A stretch of 64,000 bases of DNA from Dermatophilaceae bacterium Soc4.6 (GTDB lineage: Bacteria > Actinomycetota > Actinomycetes > Actinomycetales > Dermatophilaceae): positions 3,534,001 to 3,598,000 of the forward strand of contig JAZGVH010000002.1 in the NCBI GenBank assembly GCA_039889245.1. The letters run 5' to 3'. Position 1 is the first letter of the stretch. Each line of letters begins with the position of its first letter. The translations under genes and the position numbers were made by a program. This document shows positions 34,683 through 43,531 of this stretch, piece by piece. The notes below the pieces were generated by a model, which worked only from the letters and a program-made list of their open reading frames with translations, ran no database searches and was not told the DNA's origin.

Positions 34683-36059
34683 TCAGGCGTCGGCGGGCAC
34701 CGTCGGCAGGTGGGTCAACGCCTCGGCGAAGCGCTCGTCACTGGTGACCTCGTCGACCATCCGTCCGTGCAGGAAGGCGTCGTAGGAGGGCAGGTCGAGG
34801 TGGCCGTGGCCGCACAGGGCCGTGAGGATCACCTTCTCCTCACCGGTCTCCTTGCACGCCAACGCCTCCCGGATGCAGGCGGCGATCGCGTGGGTCGGCT
34901 CGGGGGCCGGCACGATGCCCTCGGCGCGCGCGAACTGCACGGCCCCGGTGAAGCACTCGGTCTGCGGGATGGCGAGGGCCTCGATCATCCCGAGCTCGTA
35001 GATGTGGCTGAGCAGGGGCGACATGCCGTGGTAGCGCAGACCGCCGGCGTGGATGGGGTCGGGGATGAAGCCGTGCCCCAGGGTGTGCATCTTCATCAAC
35101 GGTGTCATCCCCGCCGTGTCGCCGTAGTCGTAGGCGTAGACGCCACGGGTCAGCGACGGGCACGAGGCGGGCTCGACCGCCCGGATGGTCGGCGACATGC
35201 GGCCGGCCATCTTCTCGCGCAGGAAGGGAAAGGTCAGCCCGCCGAAGTTGGAGCCACCGCCCGTGCACCCGACGATGACGTCGGGCGTCTCGCCGATCTT
35301 GGCGAACTGCAGCAGGGCCTCCTCGCCGATGATCGTCTGGTGCATCAGCACGTGGTTGAGCACGCTCCCGAGGGCGTAGCGCACGTCGGCGTTCTGCGCG
35401 GCCACCTCGACCGCCTCGCTGATCGCGATGCCGAGCGACCCCGGGTGCTCCGGCCGCTCCGCGAGGATGTCGCGACCGGCCTGGGTCAGCTCGGACGGGG
35501 AGCGGTGCACCGTGCCGCCGAAGGTCTCGATCATCATGCGGCGGTAGGGCTTCTGGTCATAGCTCGCCCCGACCTGCCACACCTCGCACTCGAGCCCGAA
35601 CTGCGCGCACGCGAAGGCGAGGGCGGTACCCCATTGGCCGGCTCCGGTCTCGGTCGTCAGCTTTCGCACGCCGGCCTTGGCGTTGTAGTACGCCTGTGGC
35701 ACAGCGGTGTTCGGCTTGTGCGACCCGGCGGGCGAGACGCCTTCATACTTGTAGTAGATGCGGGCGGGGGTGCCCAGCGCCTTCTCCAGAGCGTGCGCGC
35801 GGAAGAGGGGGGACGGGCGCCACAGGCGATAGACCTCTTGCACCTCCTCGGGGATGTCGACGTAACGCTCGGTCGACACCTCCTGCAGGATCAGGTCCAT
35901 CGGGAAGAGCGGCGCGAGATCGTCGGGCCCGACCGGCTGGAAGGTGCCGGGGTGCAGCTGCGGCGGGGGAGGCGACGGCAGGTCGGGCACGATGTTGTAC
36001 CACCGCGTCGGCATCTCCGACTCGTCGAGCAGGACCTTGTGCGTCGTCGGCGTCGGCAT
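34683..36059 (-). CDS. Tryptophan synthase beta-like protein (TrpB2 type)
   Basis: 458 aa from ATG 36059; TAGCGT lies ~9 bases upstream on the minus strand. PLP enzyme: the lysine that binds PLP is in the segment [17 protein letters not shown] follows and the phosphate-binding loop is [11 protein letters not shown]. The N-terminal part ([27 protein letters not shown]) and total length fit the TrpB2 subgroup, which is longer than TrpB1 and usually encoded apart from trpA. It makes L-tryptophan from indole and serine, perhaps to salvage indole. No other trp gene is near, which supports TrpB2. An inverted-repeat element lies just upstream. Confidence 0.9.
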   Translation of the reverse strand: MPTPTTHKVLLDESEMPTRWYNIVPDLPSPPPPQLHPGTFQPVGPDDLAPLFPMDLILQEVSTERYVDIPEEVQEVYRLWRPSPLFRAHALEKALGTPARIYYKYEGVSPAGSHKPNTAVPQAYYNAKAGVRKLTTETGAGQWGTALAFACAQFGLECEVWQVGASYDQKPYRRMMIETFGGTVHRSPSELTQAGRDILAERPEHPGSLGIAISEAVEVAAQNADVRYALGSVLNHVLMHQTIIGEEALLQFAKIGETPDVIVGCTGGGSNFGGLTFPFLREKMAGRMSPTIRAVEPASCPSLTRGVYAYDYGDTAGMTPLMKMHTLGHGFIPDPIHAGGLRYHGMSPLLSHIYELGMIEALAIPQTECFTGAVQFARAEGIVPAPEPTHAIAACIREALACKETGEEKVILTALCGHGHLDLPSYDAFLHGRMVDEVTSDERFAEALTHLPTVPADA

Positions 36060-36084
36060 GAAGCGACACGCTATCCCCCTATCG

Positions 36085-36161
36085 CGGTCCGAACCAGGGA
36101 ACCCCTGGTTTCTGCGACCGTCGTGACCCTCGACACCACGGGTTTGCCTGGTGTGTGACGC
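36085..36161. repeat. ~77-bp inverted-repeat element (copy 2, diverged)
   Basis: A weaker relative of the element at 30608-30686: left arm around GAACCAGGGAACCCC, right arm around CGGGTTTGCCTGGTGTG, similar spacing and edges (GCGGTCC to GTGACGC). It sits between the trpB2 start and the MFS stop, thus upstream of trpB2. Confidence 0.75.
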
Positions 36162-36174
36162 ACCAAGGGGGGAG

Positions 36175-37350
36175 TCAGGCGGGTCGGCTGCGGCGCAGGG
36201 CGGCCAGGGCCACCAGCGCGAGGGCGGCGACACTCACCGAGAAGGCGACCCCCGTGGGCGCGAGGCCCCAGCGCTGCGTGGCCAGCCCGTCGCCGACGAC
36301 CGGCGCCGAGATGGCGATGTAGGCGACGACGAAGAAGGCGGAGGTGGTGCCTGCTCGGGCCCCGGGATCGACCTTCGCCAGCACCGACGCCAGTCCCTTG
36401 CTGAACGACAGTCCCTGGCCGGCGCCGCCCACGACGGCGGCGGCGAGCATCAGCGGCAGCGAGTCGCGGGCGATCGCCAGCGCCAGCAGCGTGGTGCCTC
36501 CGGCGAGCAGCGTGCACCCGAGGTCGACCGCGAGCGCGAGCGGCACCCGCGTGAGCAGCACCTGGGCGATCACCGAGCTCAGCAGGAGCACGACGACGAT
36601 GGACACCCCGAGCACGGGCCCGGCCCCGGGGTCGGCCGTCGCGACCAGACGGGGCGACACCGCGGTCATCAGGCCCAGCACGGCGAAGCCCGCGAACCCG
36701 ACGAGGGCGGCGCCGACGAAGGTCGAGCGGGCGGGGGGCGGCACCTCGGGGCGGGAGACCTCGAGCCGGGCCCCCGGCCGCACGTCGACGGTCTCGGGCA
36801 CCCGCACGAGGAAGACCGCAACCACGAGGGCCAGCACGAGGTGCACGAGGAAGCTGAGGTGGACGGGCCACGGCCCGACGGTGATGAGCAGGGCGGCCAG
36901 GAGGGGCCCGAGCCCGAGACCGCCGATGTTGGCGGCGGTGGCCACCAGCGGTGACCGTCGGCGCCACGACGCCGGTGCCGACTCGATGACGGCGGCCGTC
37001 GCTGTGCCGACGTAGACCCCCGCCGAGACGCCGGAGACCAGCCGTCCGACCAGCAGCACCCACGTATCCCCGGCGGCGAGGAAGATGACGTCGCTCGCCG
37101 CCGACAGCGCGAGCCCAGCCAGGAGCAGCGGTCGCCGCCCGACGGCGTCGGACCACCGCCCGGTCACGAGCAGGGCAGCGAGCACCCCGACGGCATACGT
37201 CGCGAAGATGACGGTGACCATGGTGAGCGAGAAGCCGAAGCGCGCCTGGTACTCGCCGTACATCGGCGTCGGGAGGGTCGTCGCGATCATGGTGATGAGG
37301 AAGGCAGCGACGACGGTCGCGAACGCAGGCGTGGGGGCGAGGGGGCGCAC
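36175..37350 (-). CDS. MFS transporter
   Basis: 391 aa from GTG 37350, about 12 hydrophobic segments. The first half carries the MFS loop 2-3 signature in [16 protein letters not shown], and the second half has a matching repeat. It is probably a drug or small-metabolite exporter by general resemblance; no substrate clue is visible. It is divergent from a second MFS gene (37415), with only 64 bases between the starts, so both promoters overlap. Confidence 0.85.
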   Translation of the reverse strand: MRPLAPTPAFATVVAAFLITMIATTLPTPMYGEYQARFGFSLTMVTVIFATYAVGVLAALLVTGRWSDAVGRRPLLLAGLALSAASDVIFLAAGDTWVLLVGRLVSGVSAGVYVGTATAAVIESAPASWRRRSPLVATAANIGGLGLGPLLAALLITVGPWPVHLSFLVHLVLALVVAVFLVRVPETVDVRPGARLEVSRPEVPPPARSTFVGAALVGFAGFAVLGLMTAVSPRLVATADPGAGPVLGVSIVVVLLLSSVIAQVLLTRVPLALAVDLGCTLLAGGTTLLALAIARDSLPLMLAAAVVGGAGQGLSFSKGLASVLAKVDPGARAGTTSAFFVVAYIAISAPVVGDGLATQRWGLAPTGVAFSVSVAALALVALAALRRSRPA

Positions 37351-37414
37351 CGCACCACCTCAGCACGACGAGCGGAGGTCTGACGAGCCGGGGTGACCCG
37401 GCGCGGCATACTCG

Positions 37415-38752
37415 ATGCCCGTGACCGCCGCCTCGCAGGTGCCCGACCGCCCCCCGGCCCCGGCCGACCACGGGCCGACGACGGCCGTACCCGACGTGGT
37501 CGCCGTGCAGCGCCACTCGGTGCGCACCCTCGTGGTGTCGCAGGCCCTCGGTGGCGTCGGTCTCAGCTCGGGCATCGCGGTCTCGGCGCTCGTCGCGCGC
37601 GACGTGTCGGGCAGCGAGACCCTCGCCGGTCTCGCGCAGACCGGGCAGGTGCTCGGGGCGGCCGTCATCGCGGCCGTGCTCGCCGGCGTCATGGCCCGGC
37701 ACGGACGCCGCCCCGGGCTGGTGCTCGGCTACGCGCTGGGCGCGCTGGGCGCGGTGCTCTGCATCGCGGCCGCGGTGCTGCGCACGTTCCCCCTCCTGCT
37801 GGTGGGGTGCGTGCTGCTCGGCGCCACCACCGCGGCCAACCAGCAGTCCCGGTATGCCGCGACCGACCTCGCGCAGCCGGCCCACCGCGGGCGCGACCTC
37901 AGCACGGTCGTGTGGGCCACGACGATCGGCTCGGTGCTCGGCCCCAACCTCACCGGCCCGGGGGCGGTGGTCGCCGGCTGGCTGCACGTGCCGTCGAAGG
38001 CCGGACCCTACGTCTTCACCGCCGTCGCCCTCGTGCTGACTGCGGTCTTCGTCCTGGTGCGGCTGCGGCCCGACCCCCTGCTGACCGCGCGGGCGGCGGC
38101 GCTGCCGGTGACTGCCCCGGCGACCGGCGGCGCGGTGGCGGCCCTTCGGGCGGACAGTGCCTGGACGGTGCTGCGCACGGTGCCGCGGGTGCGCGCTGCC
38201 ACACTGGGCATGGCCTTGACCCACGCGGTCATGGTGTCGGTGATGGTGATGACGCCCATCCACATGGACCACGGACACGCCAGCCTCGAGGTCATCGGGC
38301 TGGTCATCAGCATCCACGTGCTCGGGATGTATGCCCTCTCACCCGTGGTCGGGCGTGCGGTCGACCGCCTCGGGAGCGCGCCCGTGCTGGGCGCGGGCGC
38401 GATCGTGCTGCTGCTCGCCCTCGGGCTGGCCGGCGGGTCTGCCCCCGGGGGCAGCTGGACCCTGGCGCTGGGGCTCTTCCTGCTCGGTGTCGGCTGGTCG
38501 CTGGGCACCGTGGCGTCGTCGACCCTGCTCACCGCGTCGGCGCCGGTGCAGCAGCGACCCCAGGTGCAGGGCCTCGCTGACATGCTCACCGGCTTCACCG
38601 CCGCGGCCGGGGGAGCCGTGGCCGGGGTGGTCGTCGGCACCCTCGGCTACGGCTGGCTCAACGCAGGCGCCTCGGTGCTCGCGATGGGGGCGCTGGCGAC
38701 AGCAGCCGTCGCGGCGCGCCACACCCGCGGTCCGGTGCGCTCCTCGCGCTGA
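37415..38752 (+). CDS. MFS transporter
   Basis: 445 aa from ATG 37415 (GTG 37421 is an alternative, 9 bases after CATACT). About 12 membrane segments follow a ~40-residue cytosolic N-terminus rich in Pro. The loop 2-3 signature is MARHGRRPGLVLGYALG, and GSVLGPNLTGPGA occurs on the fifth helix, resembling motif C of antiporters. It is likely a proton-coupled exporter. It is a different subfamily from its divergent neighbour and not a recent duplicate. Confidence 0.83.
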   Translation: MPVTAASQVPDRPPAPADHGPTTAVPDVVAVQRHSVRTLVVSQALGGVGLSSGIAVSALVARDVSGSETLAGLAQTGQVLGAAVIAAVLAGVMARHGRRPGLVLGYALGALGAVLCIAAAVLRTFPLLLVGCVLLGATTAANQQSRYAATDLAQPAHRGRDLSTVVWATTIGSVLGPNLTGPGAVVAGWLHVPSKAGPYVFTAVALVLTAVFVLVRLRPDPLLTARAAALPVTAPATGGAVAALRADSAWTVLRTVPRVRAATLGMALTHAVMVSVMVMTPIHMDHGHASLEVIGLVISIHVLGMYALSPVVGRAVDRLGSAPVLGAGAIVLLLALGLAGGSAPGGSWTLALGLFLLGVGWSLGTVASSTLLTASAPVQQRPQVQGLADMLTGFTAAAGGAVAGVVVGTLGYGWLNAGASVLAMGALATAAVAARHTRGPVRSSR

Positions 38753-38773
38753 GCAAGGCGCGACGGCCCTCGG

Positions 38774-39793
38774 TCAGAGGCGCACGAGCATCTTGCCGGT
38801 GTTGCCACCGGACAGCAGCGCCTGGAAGCCGTGCACGGCCTCCTCGATGCCCTCGACGACCGTCTCGCGCCACTGCACCTTGCCCTCCCTCACCCACGCG
38901 CCGACCTCGGCCTCGAACTGGTCGCGCAGGTCGAGGTGGTCGCTCTGGATGAAGCCCGTGATGGTCAGCCGCTTGCCGATGACGAGGGCGAGGTTGCGCG
39001 GCCCGGGCACCGCCTGCGTGTCGTTGTAGCGCTGGATCATGCCGCAGATCGCCGCACGCCCGTGCTGCTTGAAGGACCACAGGGCAGCCTCGAGGTGGTC
39101 GCCACCGACGTTGTCGAAGTAGACGTCGATGCCGTCGGGTGCGGCCTCGCGCAGGCCCTTGGCGATCGGCACCGACTTGTAGTCGATGGCCCGGTCGAAG
39201 CCGAGGTCGTCGAGCAGCCACTGCGACTTCTCGGGGCCGCCGGCGCTGCCGATGACGAGCGAGGCGCCCTTGAGCCGGGCGATCTGCCCGACGAGCGAGC
39301 CAACGGATCCCGCTGCAGCAGAGACGAAGACGACGTCGCCCTCGGTGAAGGCGGCCACCCGGAGCAGCCCCGCGTAGGCCGTCAGGCCGGTCATGCCGAG
39401 CACGCCCAGCCAGGCCCCGGCGGGGGCCACGTCGGTGTCGACCACGCGCAGCGCCTTCCCGGGCAGGACCGCGTGGGTGCGCCATCCCTGCCCGTGCAGC
39501 ACGGTGTCGCCGGCCTGGACGGTGCGCCCGGTGGAGTCGACGACGTCACCGTCGAGCTGCCGCACGACGCCGACGGCGCCACCGTCCATGGGTGCGTCGA
39601 GCCGGAAGGGCGGCACGTAGGACTCGCCGTCGTTCATCCGCCCCCGCATGTAGGGGTCGACCGACAGGAAGGTGTTCTCGATCAGCACCTGCCCGTCCTC
39701 CAGGTCGGGAAGGGTGGCCTCGACGAGCGCGAAGTCGTCGTCGACGGGTGCGCCCTCGGGGCGCCGGGTGAGGTGCCACTCGCGGTAGGTCAT
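38774..39793 (-). CDS. NADP-dependent MDR oxidoreductase (PTGR/leukotriene dehydrogenase-like)
   Basis: 339 aa from ATG 39793, which has an AGGAG ribosome site; upstream in-frame residues are Arg-rich and rejected. Family marks are SVDPYMRGRMNDGESYVPPF, a MTGLTAYAGLL segment, the NADP loop SAAAGSVGSLVGQIARLKG and DVYFDNVGGDHLEAAL. These match the curcumin/prostaglandin reductase group, which reduces alpha,beta-unsaturated ketones and aldehydes with NADPH. It has no zinc ligands. It faces the MFS gene convergently (22 bases apart). Confidence 0.87.
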   Translation of the reverse strand: MTYREWHLTRRPEGAPVDDDFALVEATLPDLEDGQVLIENTFLSVDPYMRGRMNDGESYVPPFRLDAPMDGGAVGVVRQLDGDVVDSTGRTVQAGDTVLHGQGWRTHAVLPGKALRVVDTDVAPAGAWLGVLGMTGLTAYAGLLRVAAFTEGDVVFVSAAAGSVGSLVGQIARLKGASLVIGSAGGPEKSQWLLDDLGFDRAIDYKSVPIAKGLREAAPDGIDVYFDNVGGDHLEAALWSFKQHGRAAICGMIQRYNDTQAVPGPRNLALVIGKRLTITGFIQSDHLDLRDQFEAEVGAWVREGKVQWRETVVEGIEEAVHGFQALLSGGNTGKMLVRL

Positions 39794-39878
39794 CGGGGTC
39801 TCCTGGGGGTAGCCAGCTGCCTGGTGACGGCTGCGGGGGTGGCGCGGCCGCCCCCGCGCCCGCGCGTCGACGAGCACA

Positions 39879-40565
39879 TCACACGCCGGTGCGGCGCGCA
39901 CCCTCGGGGCTGCCGAAGCGCATGACGAAACCGGTGAGGGCCAGCTCGAGCAGCGGCCGGCGGCCGCGCAGGCCAGCCAGCGGCCCGTGGTCGGGCAGGG
40001 TCCACGTGCCGCGCTCGACCCCCACCCGCGTCCACCCGCTCACGGGGCTGCGCCTCGCCCGGCCGGCCAGCGACTGGAGCACGGAGAAGCGGAAGGGCAC
40101 GCGCACCGGCAGCCGGCGCCCAGGTCTCAGCTCGACCGCCCCCAGCGACGCGTCGTCGTCCTGGGCTCGGAAGGTCGTGCCCCCACCGTCGACGGTCGGC
40201 TGCACCTCGAAGCGGGCCAGCTCCTTGGGGATGCCCCACAGGGCGCGGCCACCGTCCCTCGACACCGGGCTGTCGACCCAGATGGAGGTTACGCTCGGCA
40301 CGAGGCGCCCGCCCTGGCGCACCAGCACGGTGACCATCAGCTCGTGGTAGGTGAGCACGCCACCCGGCTCGTAGACGACCCAGGCCGTGCCGACGACCCC
40401 GCGCCCGGCGATCACGAGCGGCCGCACCCCCGGCACCGCGAGGGTCGGCAGCCGGTCGGCCGGCACGAGCTAGGCGCCCAGGTGCAGCTGGCCGACCAGC
40501 CGCCACGGCTCGGGCGGGTAGCCGGTCAGCCAGGGGAGGTGGCCACTCGCGGTCGAGGAGGACAT
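39879..40565 (-). pseudogene. Acetoacetate decarboxylase-like gene with in-frame TAG
   Basis: The intact reading would be 228 residues from ATG 40565. After 31 codons (ending VGQLHLGA) an amber stop, TAG at 40470-40472, interrupts the same frame, which then continues LVPADRLPTLAVPGV to the end at 39879. The later part is a clear acetoacetate decarboxylase (ADC) family domain: LTYHELMVTVLV, IWVDSPVSRDGGRALWGIPKELA. In relatives a Tyr or similar residue is expected where the stop stands. Translation could restart at GTG 40466, giving 195 aa without the N-terminal strand. Either a nonsense mutation, readthrough, or a sequencing error. Confidence 0.78.
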
Positions 40566-40617
40566 GGGACGCAAGGGTGGTGGCTCTCCGGCGCGGACGT
40601 CAAGGCACCGAAGGGCC

Positions 40618-41142
40618 TCACCACCCGTAGGTGCCCGGCCCGCCCTTGAACGGCCCCACGACGCGGGAGGTGATCCACCCACCGTAGAACCCCCCCTCCT
40701 GCGGCAGCACCACCTCGCCGTCGAGGGTGATGCGCTCCATCGCCGCCGGCATGAGGGCGACGTGGTCGACGATCGTCGCGAAGCCGCGGGTGGGCTCGGG
40801 GTAGGTCCACGCCGCCCGCGGCGCGACGACCGTCGTGCCGTCGGCGCCCTGAGCGACGACGTCGAGGTAGGCCGCCTCGCCCTTCCACTCGCACCACGAC
40901 GAGCCTGGCGCCGGGCGCAGGGCCCCGTCGACGAACGACGACACCGGCAGGTAGTAGGTCGGCGGGTGGCTGGTCTCGAGCACGCGCAGCGACGAGGTGG
41001 TGCGGGCCACGACGACCCCGCCGAGGACGACCTCGATGGACACCGCGCTGGCCTCGAGCCGAGGCGGTCGCGGGTAGTCCCACACCGACTCCTGCCCGGG
41101 GCCGGGCTTCACCCGCTGGCGGGCGCCGGGGTGGGTGCTCAC
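40618..41142 (-). CDS. DUF427 domain protein
   Basis: 174 aa from GTG 41142, overlapping the stop of the SRPBCC gene by four bases. The DUF427 signature is present: SVWDYPRPPRLE, VLETSHPPTYYLP, SSWCEWKGEAAYLDV and AAWTYPEP. DUF427 proteins are small beta-rich cytoplasmic proteins of unknown role. It is the second gene of a minus-strand pair with the SRPBCC protein. Confidence 0.88.
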   Translation of the reverse strand: MSTHPGARQRVKPGPGQESVWDYPRPPRLEASAVSIEVVLGGVVVARTTSSLRVLETSHPPTYYLPVSSFVDGALRPAPGSSWCEWKGEAAYLDVVAQGADGTTVVAPRAAWTYPEPTRGFATIVDHVALMPAAMERITLDGEVVLPQEGGFYGGWITSRVVGPFKGGPGTYGW

Positions 41143-41570
41143 AGCGCGTCCGTCGCCTTCTGCAGTCCGGCCTCGGCCTCGTCGCCGAGGTGGTCGAACG
41201 CGCCGCGCAGGAAGGGCTCGGCGAGCTTGGCGATGCCCTTGAAGGTGAAGTCGGCGGCATACGTTACCGTCGTGCCTCCGGAGGCGGTGGCAGCGAAGGT
41301 CATCGAGTCGACCGCGGTGACCGTCTTGTTGACCCCCTCGAGGGTGAGCTGGGCGTTCTCGACGCGCTCGACGACGGTGTAGACCAGCTCGGTCTCGCGA
41401 CCGCGGAAGGTCGAGACGTTGTGGTAGGTCGTGCCGACGCCGCCGTCGCCCCGGATCTTCTCGGTGCGCACGGTGCCCGGGTCCCACTGCGTCGTGTGCG
41501 TGAAGTCGCTGAGGTAGGCGTAGACGACCTCGAGGGGCCGGTCGGTGGTGACGGTGCGTTCGACGCGCAT
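41139..41570 (-). CDS. SRPBCC (START/polyketide cyclase-like) family protein
   Basis: 143 aa with an AGGAG ribosome site. The helix-grip fold is suggested by VERTVTTDRPLEVVYAYLSD, TTQWDPGTVRTEKI, a central run of strands (YTVVERVENAQLTLEG, TVTYAADFTFKG) and a long C-terminal helix. The family binds lipids or other hydrophobic ligands in a deep pocket; there is no catalytic clue. Coupled to DUF427. Confidence 0.82.
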   Translation of the reverse strand: MRVERTVTTDRPLEVVYAYLSDFTHTTQWDPGTVRTEKIRGDGGVGTTYHNVSTFRGRETELVYTVVERVENAQLTLEGVNKTVTAVDSMTFAATASGGTTVTYAADFTFKGIAKLAEPFLRGAFDHLGDEAEAGLQKATDAL

Positions 41571-41680
41571 GGGGTGCTCCTGGCGGTTGAGGGGATCAGA
41601 GGTGGTCAGCGGTGGTCGGGATCAGACTTGGTCGGGATGAGAGTTGGTCGGGCGGGCGTTGTCTGCGAGGATCGTGCTTC

Positions 41681-41709
41681 TTGACAACTGCAGAGTGTGA
41701 CGTGGTCAT
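41681..41709 (+). promoter_or_regulatory. Promoter of ssrA
   Basis: A consensus -35 TTGACA (41681-41686), 17-base spacer and a weak -10 GGTCAT (41704-41709) put the start at 41717, exactly the predicted 5' end of tmRNA. Confidence 0.65.
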
Positions 41710-41716
41710 CCCCCTC

Positions 41717-42083
41717 GGGGGTGATCGGTTTCGACGGTGGTCGTCTGTCCAGGAGAAGCGGGCCGAGGATGCACGGTTATCTCGTTAACGACCCGTGCAA
41801 ACCAATAGGTGCCGATTCCAAGCGCACCGACTTCGCCCTCGCCGCCTGAGCGAGCTCCGAAGTCCGTCGGCCTGAGCTCGTTCCCGACTCAGTAACCGGC
41901 GTCAGCTAGGGGACTTACCGTGTCGTCATGCCGAGGGGCGACGCGGGACACTCACTCGGCTGAGCCTGTCAGGGGACGTGTGCGTGCGAGCCCTGGGGCC
42001 AAGAAAATCCATAGCGCACTGCGCCCGGAGAAGTCCTGGATTCGCGTCATCGGACGCGGGTTCGATTCCCGCCACCTCCACCA
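41717..42083 (+). ncRNA. ssrA: Transfer-messenger RNA (tmRNA)
   Basis: 367 nt. The 5' end GGGGGTGATCGGTTTCGAC and 3' end GGGTTCGATTCCCGCCACC...CCA pair to form the tRNA-like domain: the 7-bp acceptor (GGGGGTG with CACCTCC), T-arm GGGTTCGATTCCC and an encoded CCA at 42081-42083. The tag reading frame resumes at GCC 41811 after the TAGGT motif and encodes ADSKRTDFALAA then TGA (41847-41849), a proteolysis tag ending in ALAA like other actinobacteria. With SmpB (28.2 kb) it rescues stalled ribosomes. The first resume codon is inferred from the preceding motif; the frame is fixed by the ALAA end. Confidence 0.95.
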
Positions 42084-42130
42084 CCCGTGGAGTGCCACGT
42101 CACACCTGCAGGGTCGAGAGACCGACGACG

Positions 42131-42162
42131 ACGGGCCGCACCCCTGCAGGGGTGCGGCCCGT
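42131..42162. terminator. Perfect 32-bp palindrome between ssrA and trx
   Basis: ACGGGCCGCACCCC, loop TGCA, then its exact complement; 14-bp stem. It lies between the 3' end of tmRNA and the convergent thioredoxin gene, so it can stop transcription from both sides. No U-tract. Confidence 0.75.
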
Positions 42163-42194
42163 CATCACATGTCGGTCGTCTGCGGTGGCGCCGC

Positions 42195-42593
42195 TCACGC
42201 GGTCGGCGCACCCGCCGTCTGCGCGGTCGCCTCCTGCTTGGCGGTGGCGACCTGCTCGCGCACCTGCGCCATGTCGAGGCCGCGCACCTGCTCGATCAGG
42301 GTGGCCAGGGTCTCGGGCGGGAGCGCACCCGCCTGTCGGAAGACGAGGATGCCCTCGCGGAAGGCCATCAGGGTCGGGATCGACGAGATGTCGAGCGCGG
42401 CGGCGAGCGCCTGCTCGGCCTCGGTGTCGACCTTGCCGAAGACGATGTCGGCGTTGGCCTCGGACGCCTTGTCGTAGACGGGTCCGAAGCGCAGGCACGG
42501 GCCGCACCACGACGCCCACAGGTCGACCATGACGATGTCGTGGTCGAGCACGGTCTGCTCGAAGGTCGAGGCGGTCAGGTCGGTGGTGGACAT
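42195..42593 (-). CDS. Thioredoxin
   Basis: 132 aa. The active site WCGPC is in VDLWASWCGPC and the cis-Pro in SSIPTLMAF. The fold is standard, with an extra ~25-residue Ala/Gln/Thr-rich C-terminal tail after the final helix. It reduces disulfides in the cytoplasm with thioredoxin reductase, which is not in the window. It is convergent to ssrA. Upstream lies the SIMPL-domain gene on the same strand, 28 bases apart. Confidence 0.93.
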   Translation of the reverse strand: MSTTDLTASTFEQTVLDHDIVMVDLWASWCGPCLRFGPVYDKASEANADIVFGKVDTEAEQALAAALDISSIPTLMAFREGILVFRQAGALPPETLATLIEQVRGLDMAQVREQVATAKQEATAQTAGAPTA

Positions 42594-42621
42594 GTCTGGG
42601 TGAACGGGGCGCCCACGGCGA

Positions 42622-43296
42622 TCATTCCCCCGGCTCGAGCGCGAACGACACCACGACGCTCGCCGTCACGGCATGCTCGCCGGCCTCGACCGGCATCGCC
42701 GACTCGGCCCGCATCGACATCACGCGGCCTGCGCCGATGGGCGAGGACGGGCGCCCTCCGCCCTCGCTGATGGTCAGCACGTCGCCCAGGCGGGCACCGG
42801 CGAGCATCGCGTACTGGCGGGCCCTGGCGCGGGCATCACCGAACGCCGCGTCGCGGGCCGCGACCTCGAGCTCACCGGTGTCGGCCACGTCGAGCGTGAT
42901 CGCGTCGACCGACAGGGCGTTGCCGGCCAGGGTGGCCACCCGGTCCACCAGGTCACCCACCCCGGCGGGGTCGCGCACCAGCACGGCGAGCTGGTGGGAG
43001 GCCTGGTAGCCGACGACGTGCTGTCCGTCGCGGTCGTAGCGAGGGTGGACGCCGGCGCCGGACGAGGCGATGTCGGACGCCGCCACGCCCTGGTCCCTCG
43101 CCGCCGCCCCGATCGCCGTCACGAGGGCGCCGGTGCTGCGCAGGGCCGCTGCGACGTCGGGGGCGTCGGTGGTGAGCCGCAGCTGCAGGCGGACGACATC
43201 GGGGGTGGCGCTCGCCCGTCCGGTGCCCACGACCTCGACCCGGCGGCGGGGTCCGCGGCGTCGCTCGTCGGGCGCGGTCGGGTCCGAGGTCTCCAT
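42622..43296 (-). CDS. SIMPL (DUF541) domain protein
   Basis: 224 aa from ATG 43296; TACGGT lies 8 bases upstream on the minus strand (leaderless). SIMPL/DUF541 features are VEVVGTGRASATPDVVRLQLRL at the start, GVHPRYDRDGQHVVGYQASHQL in the middle and a DARARARQYAMLAGARLGDVLTI segment. No signal peptide is seen, unlike many periplasmic members. The function of the family is not known beyond oxidative-stress and signalling associations. Confidence 0.86.
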   Translation of the reverse strand: METSDPTAPDERRRGPRRRVEVVGTGRASATPDVVRLQLRLTTDAPDVAAALRSTGALVTAIGAAARDQGVAASDIASSGAGVHPRYDRDGQHVVGYQASHQLAVLVRDPAGVGDLVDRVATLAGNALSVDAITLDVADTGELEVAARDAAFGDARARARQYAMLAGARLGDVLTISEGGGRPSSPIGAGRVMSMRAESAMPVEAGEHAVTASVVVSFALEPGE

Positions 43297-43427
43297 ACGG
43301 AACACCGTAGGCCGTCGTCCGGGCGGCGGGGACGAGGGCGGGCGTCGCGGCGAGGTCACCTGCACGATGACTGCCGTCGGCGGGCGGGTCGGGTGGTCGC
43401 TGTCTGCCCACTGCGGTGGCGTCTGAC

Positions 43428-43473
43428 GTTCACATGAGGTTTTCGTCAGAAGGTGCCGCCGGTTCACCTGAGG
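43428..43473 (+). promoter_or_regulatory. Two direct repeats upstream of the transglycosylase gene
   Basis: GTTCACATGAGG (43428-43439) and GTTCACCTGAGG (43462-43473), 34 bases apart, at -104 and -70 relative to the GTG start. The second extends to a GTTC...GAAC dyad. They are candidate operators for a cell-wall regulator. Confidence 0.45.
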
Positions 43474-43531
43474 CGAACTACTGTGGGCTGGTGTCGGCAG
43501 ACCGGCACCCACCGGGGAGGGACGACCAGTC

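Noticed and set aside
41717-42083. Integration site (att) of a genomic island at the 3' end of ssrA
   Set aside because: No integrase follows, and the 3' end of tmRNA is not repeated elsewhere in the window.
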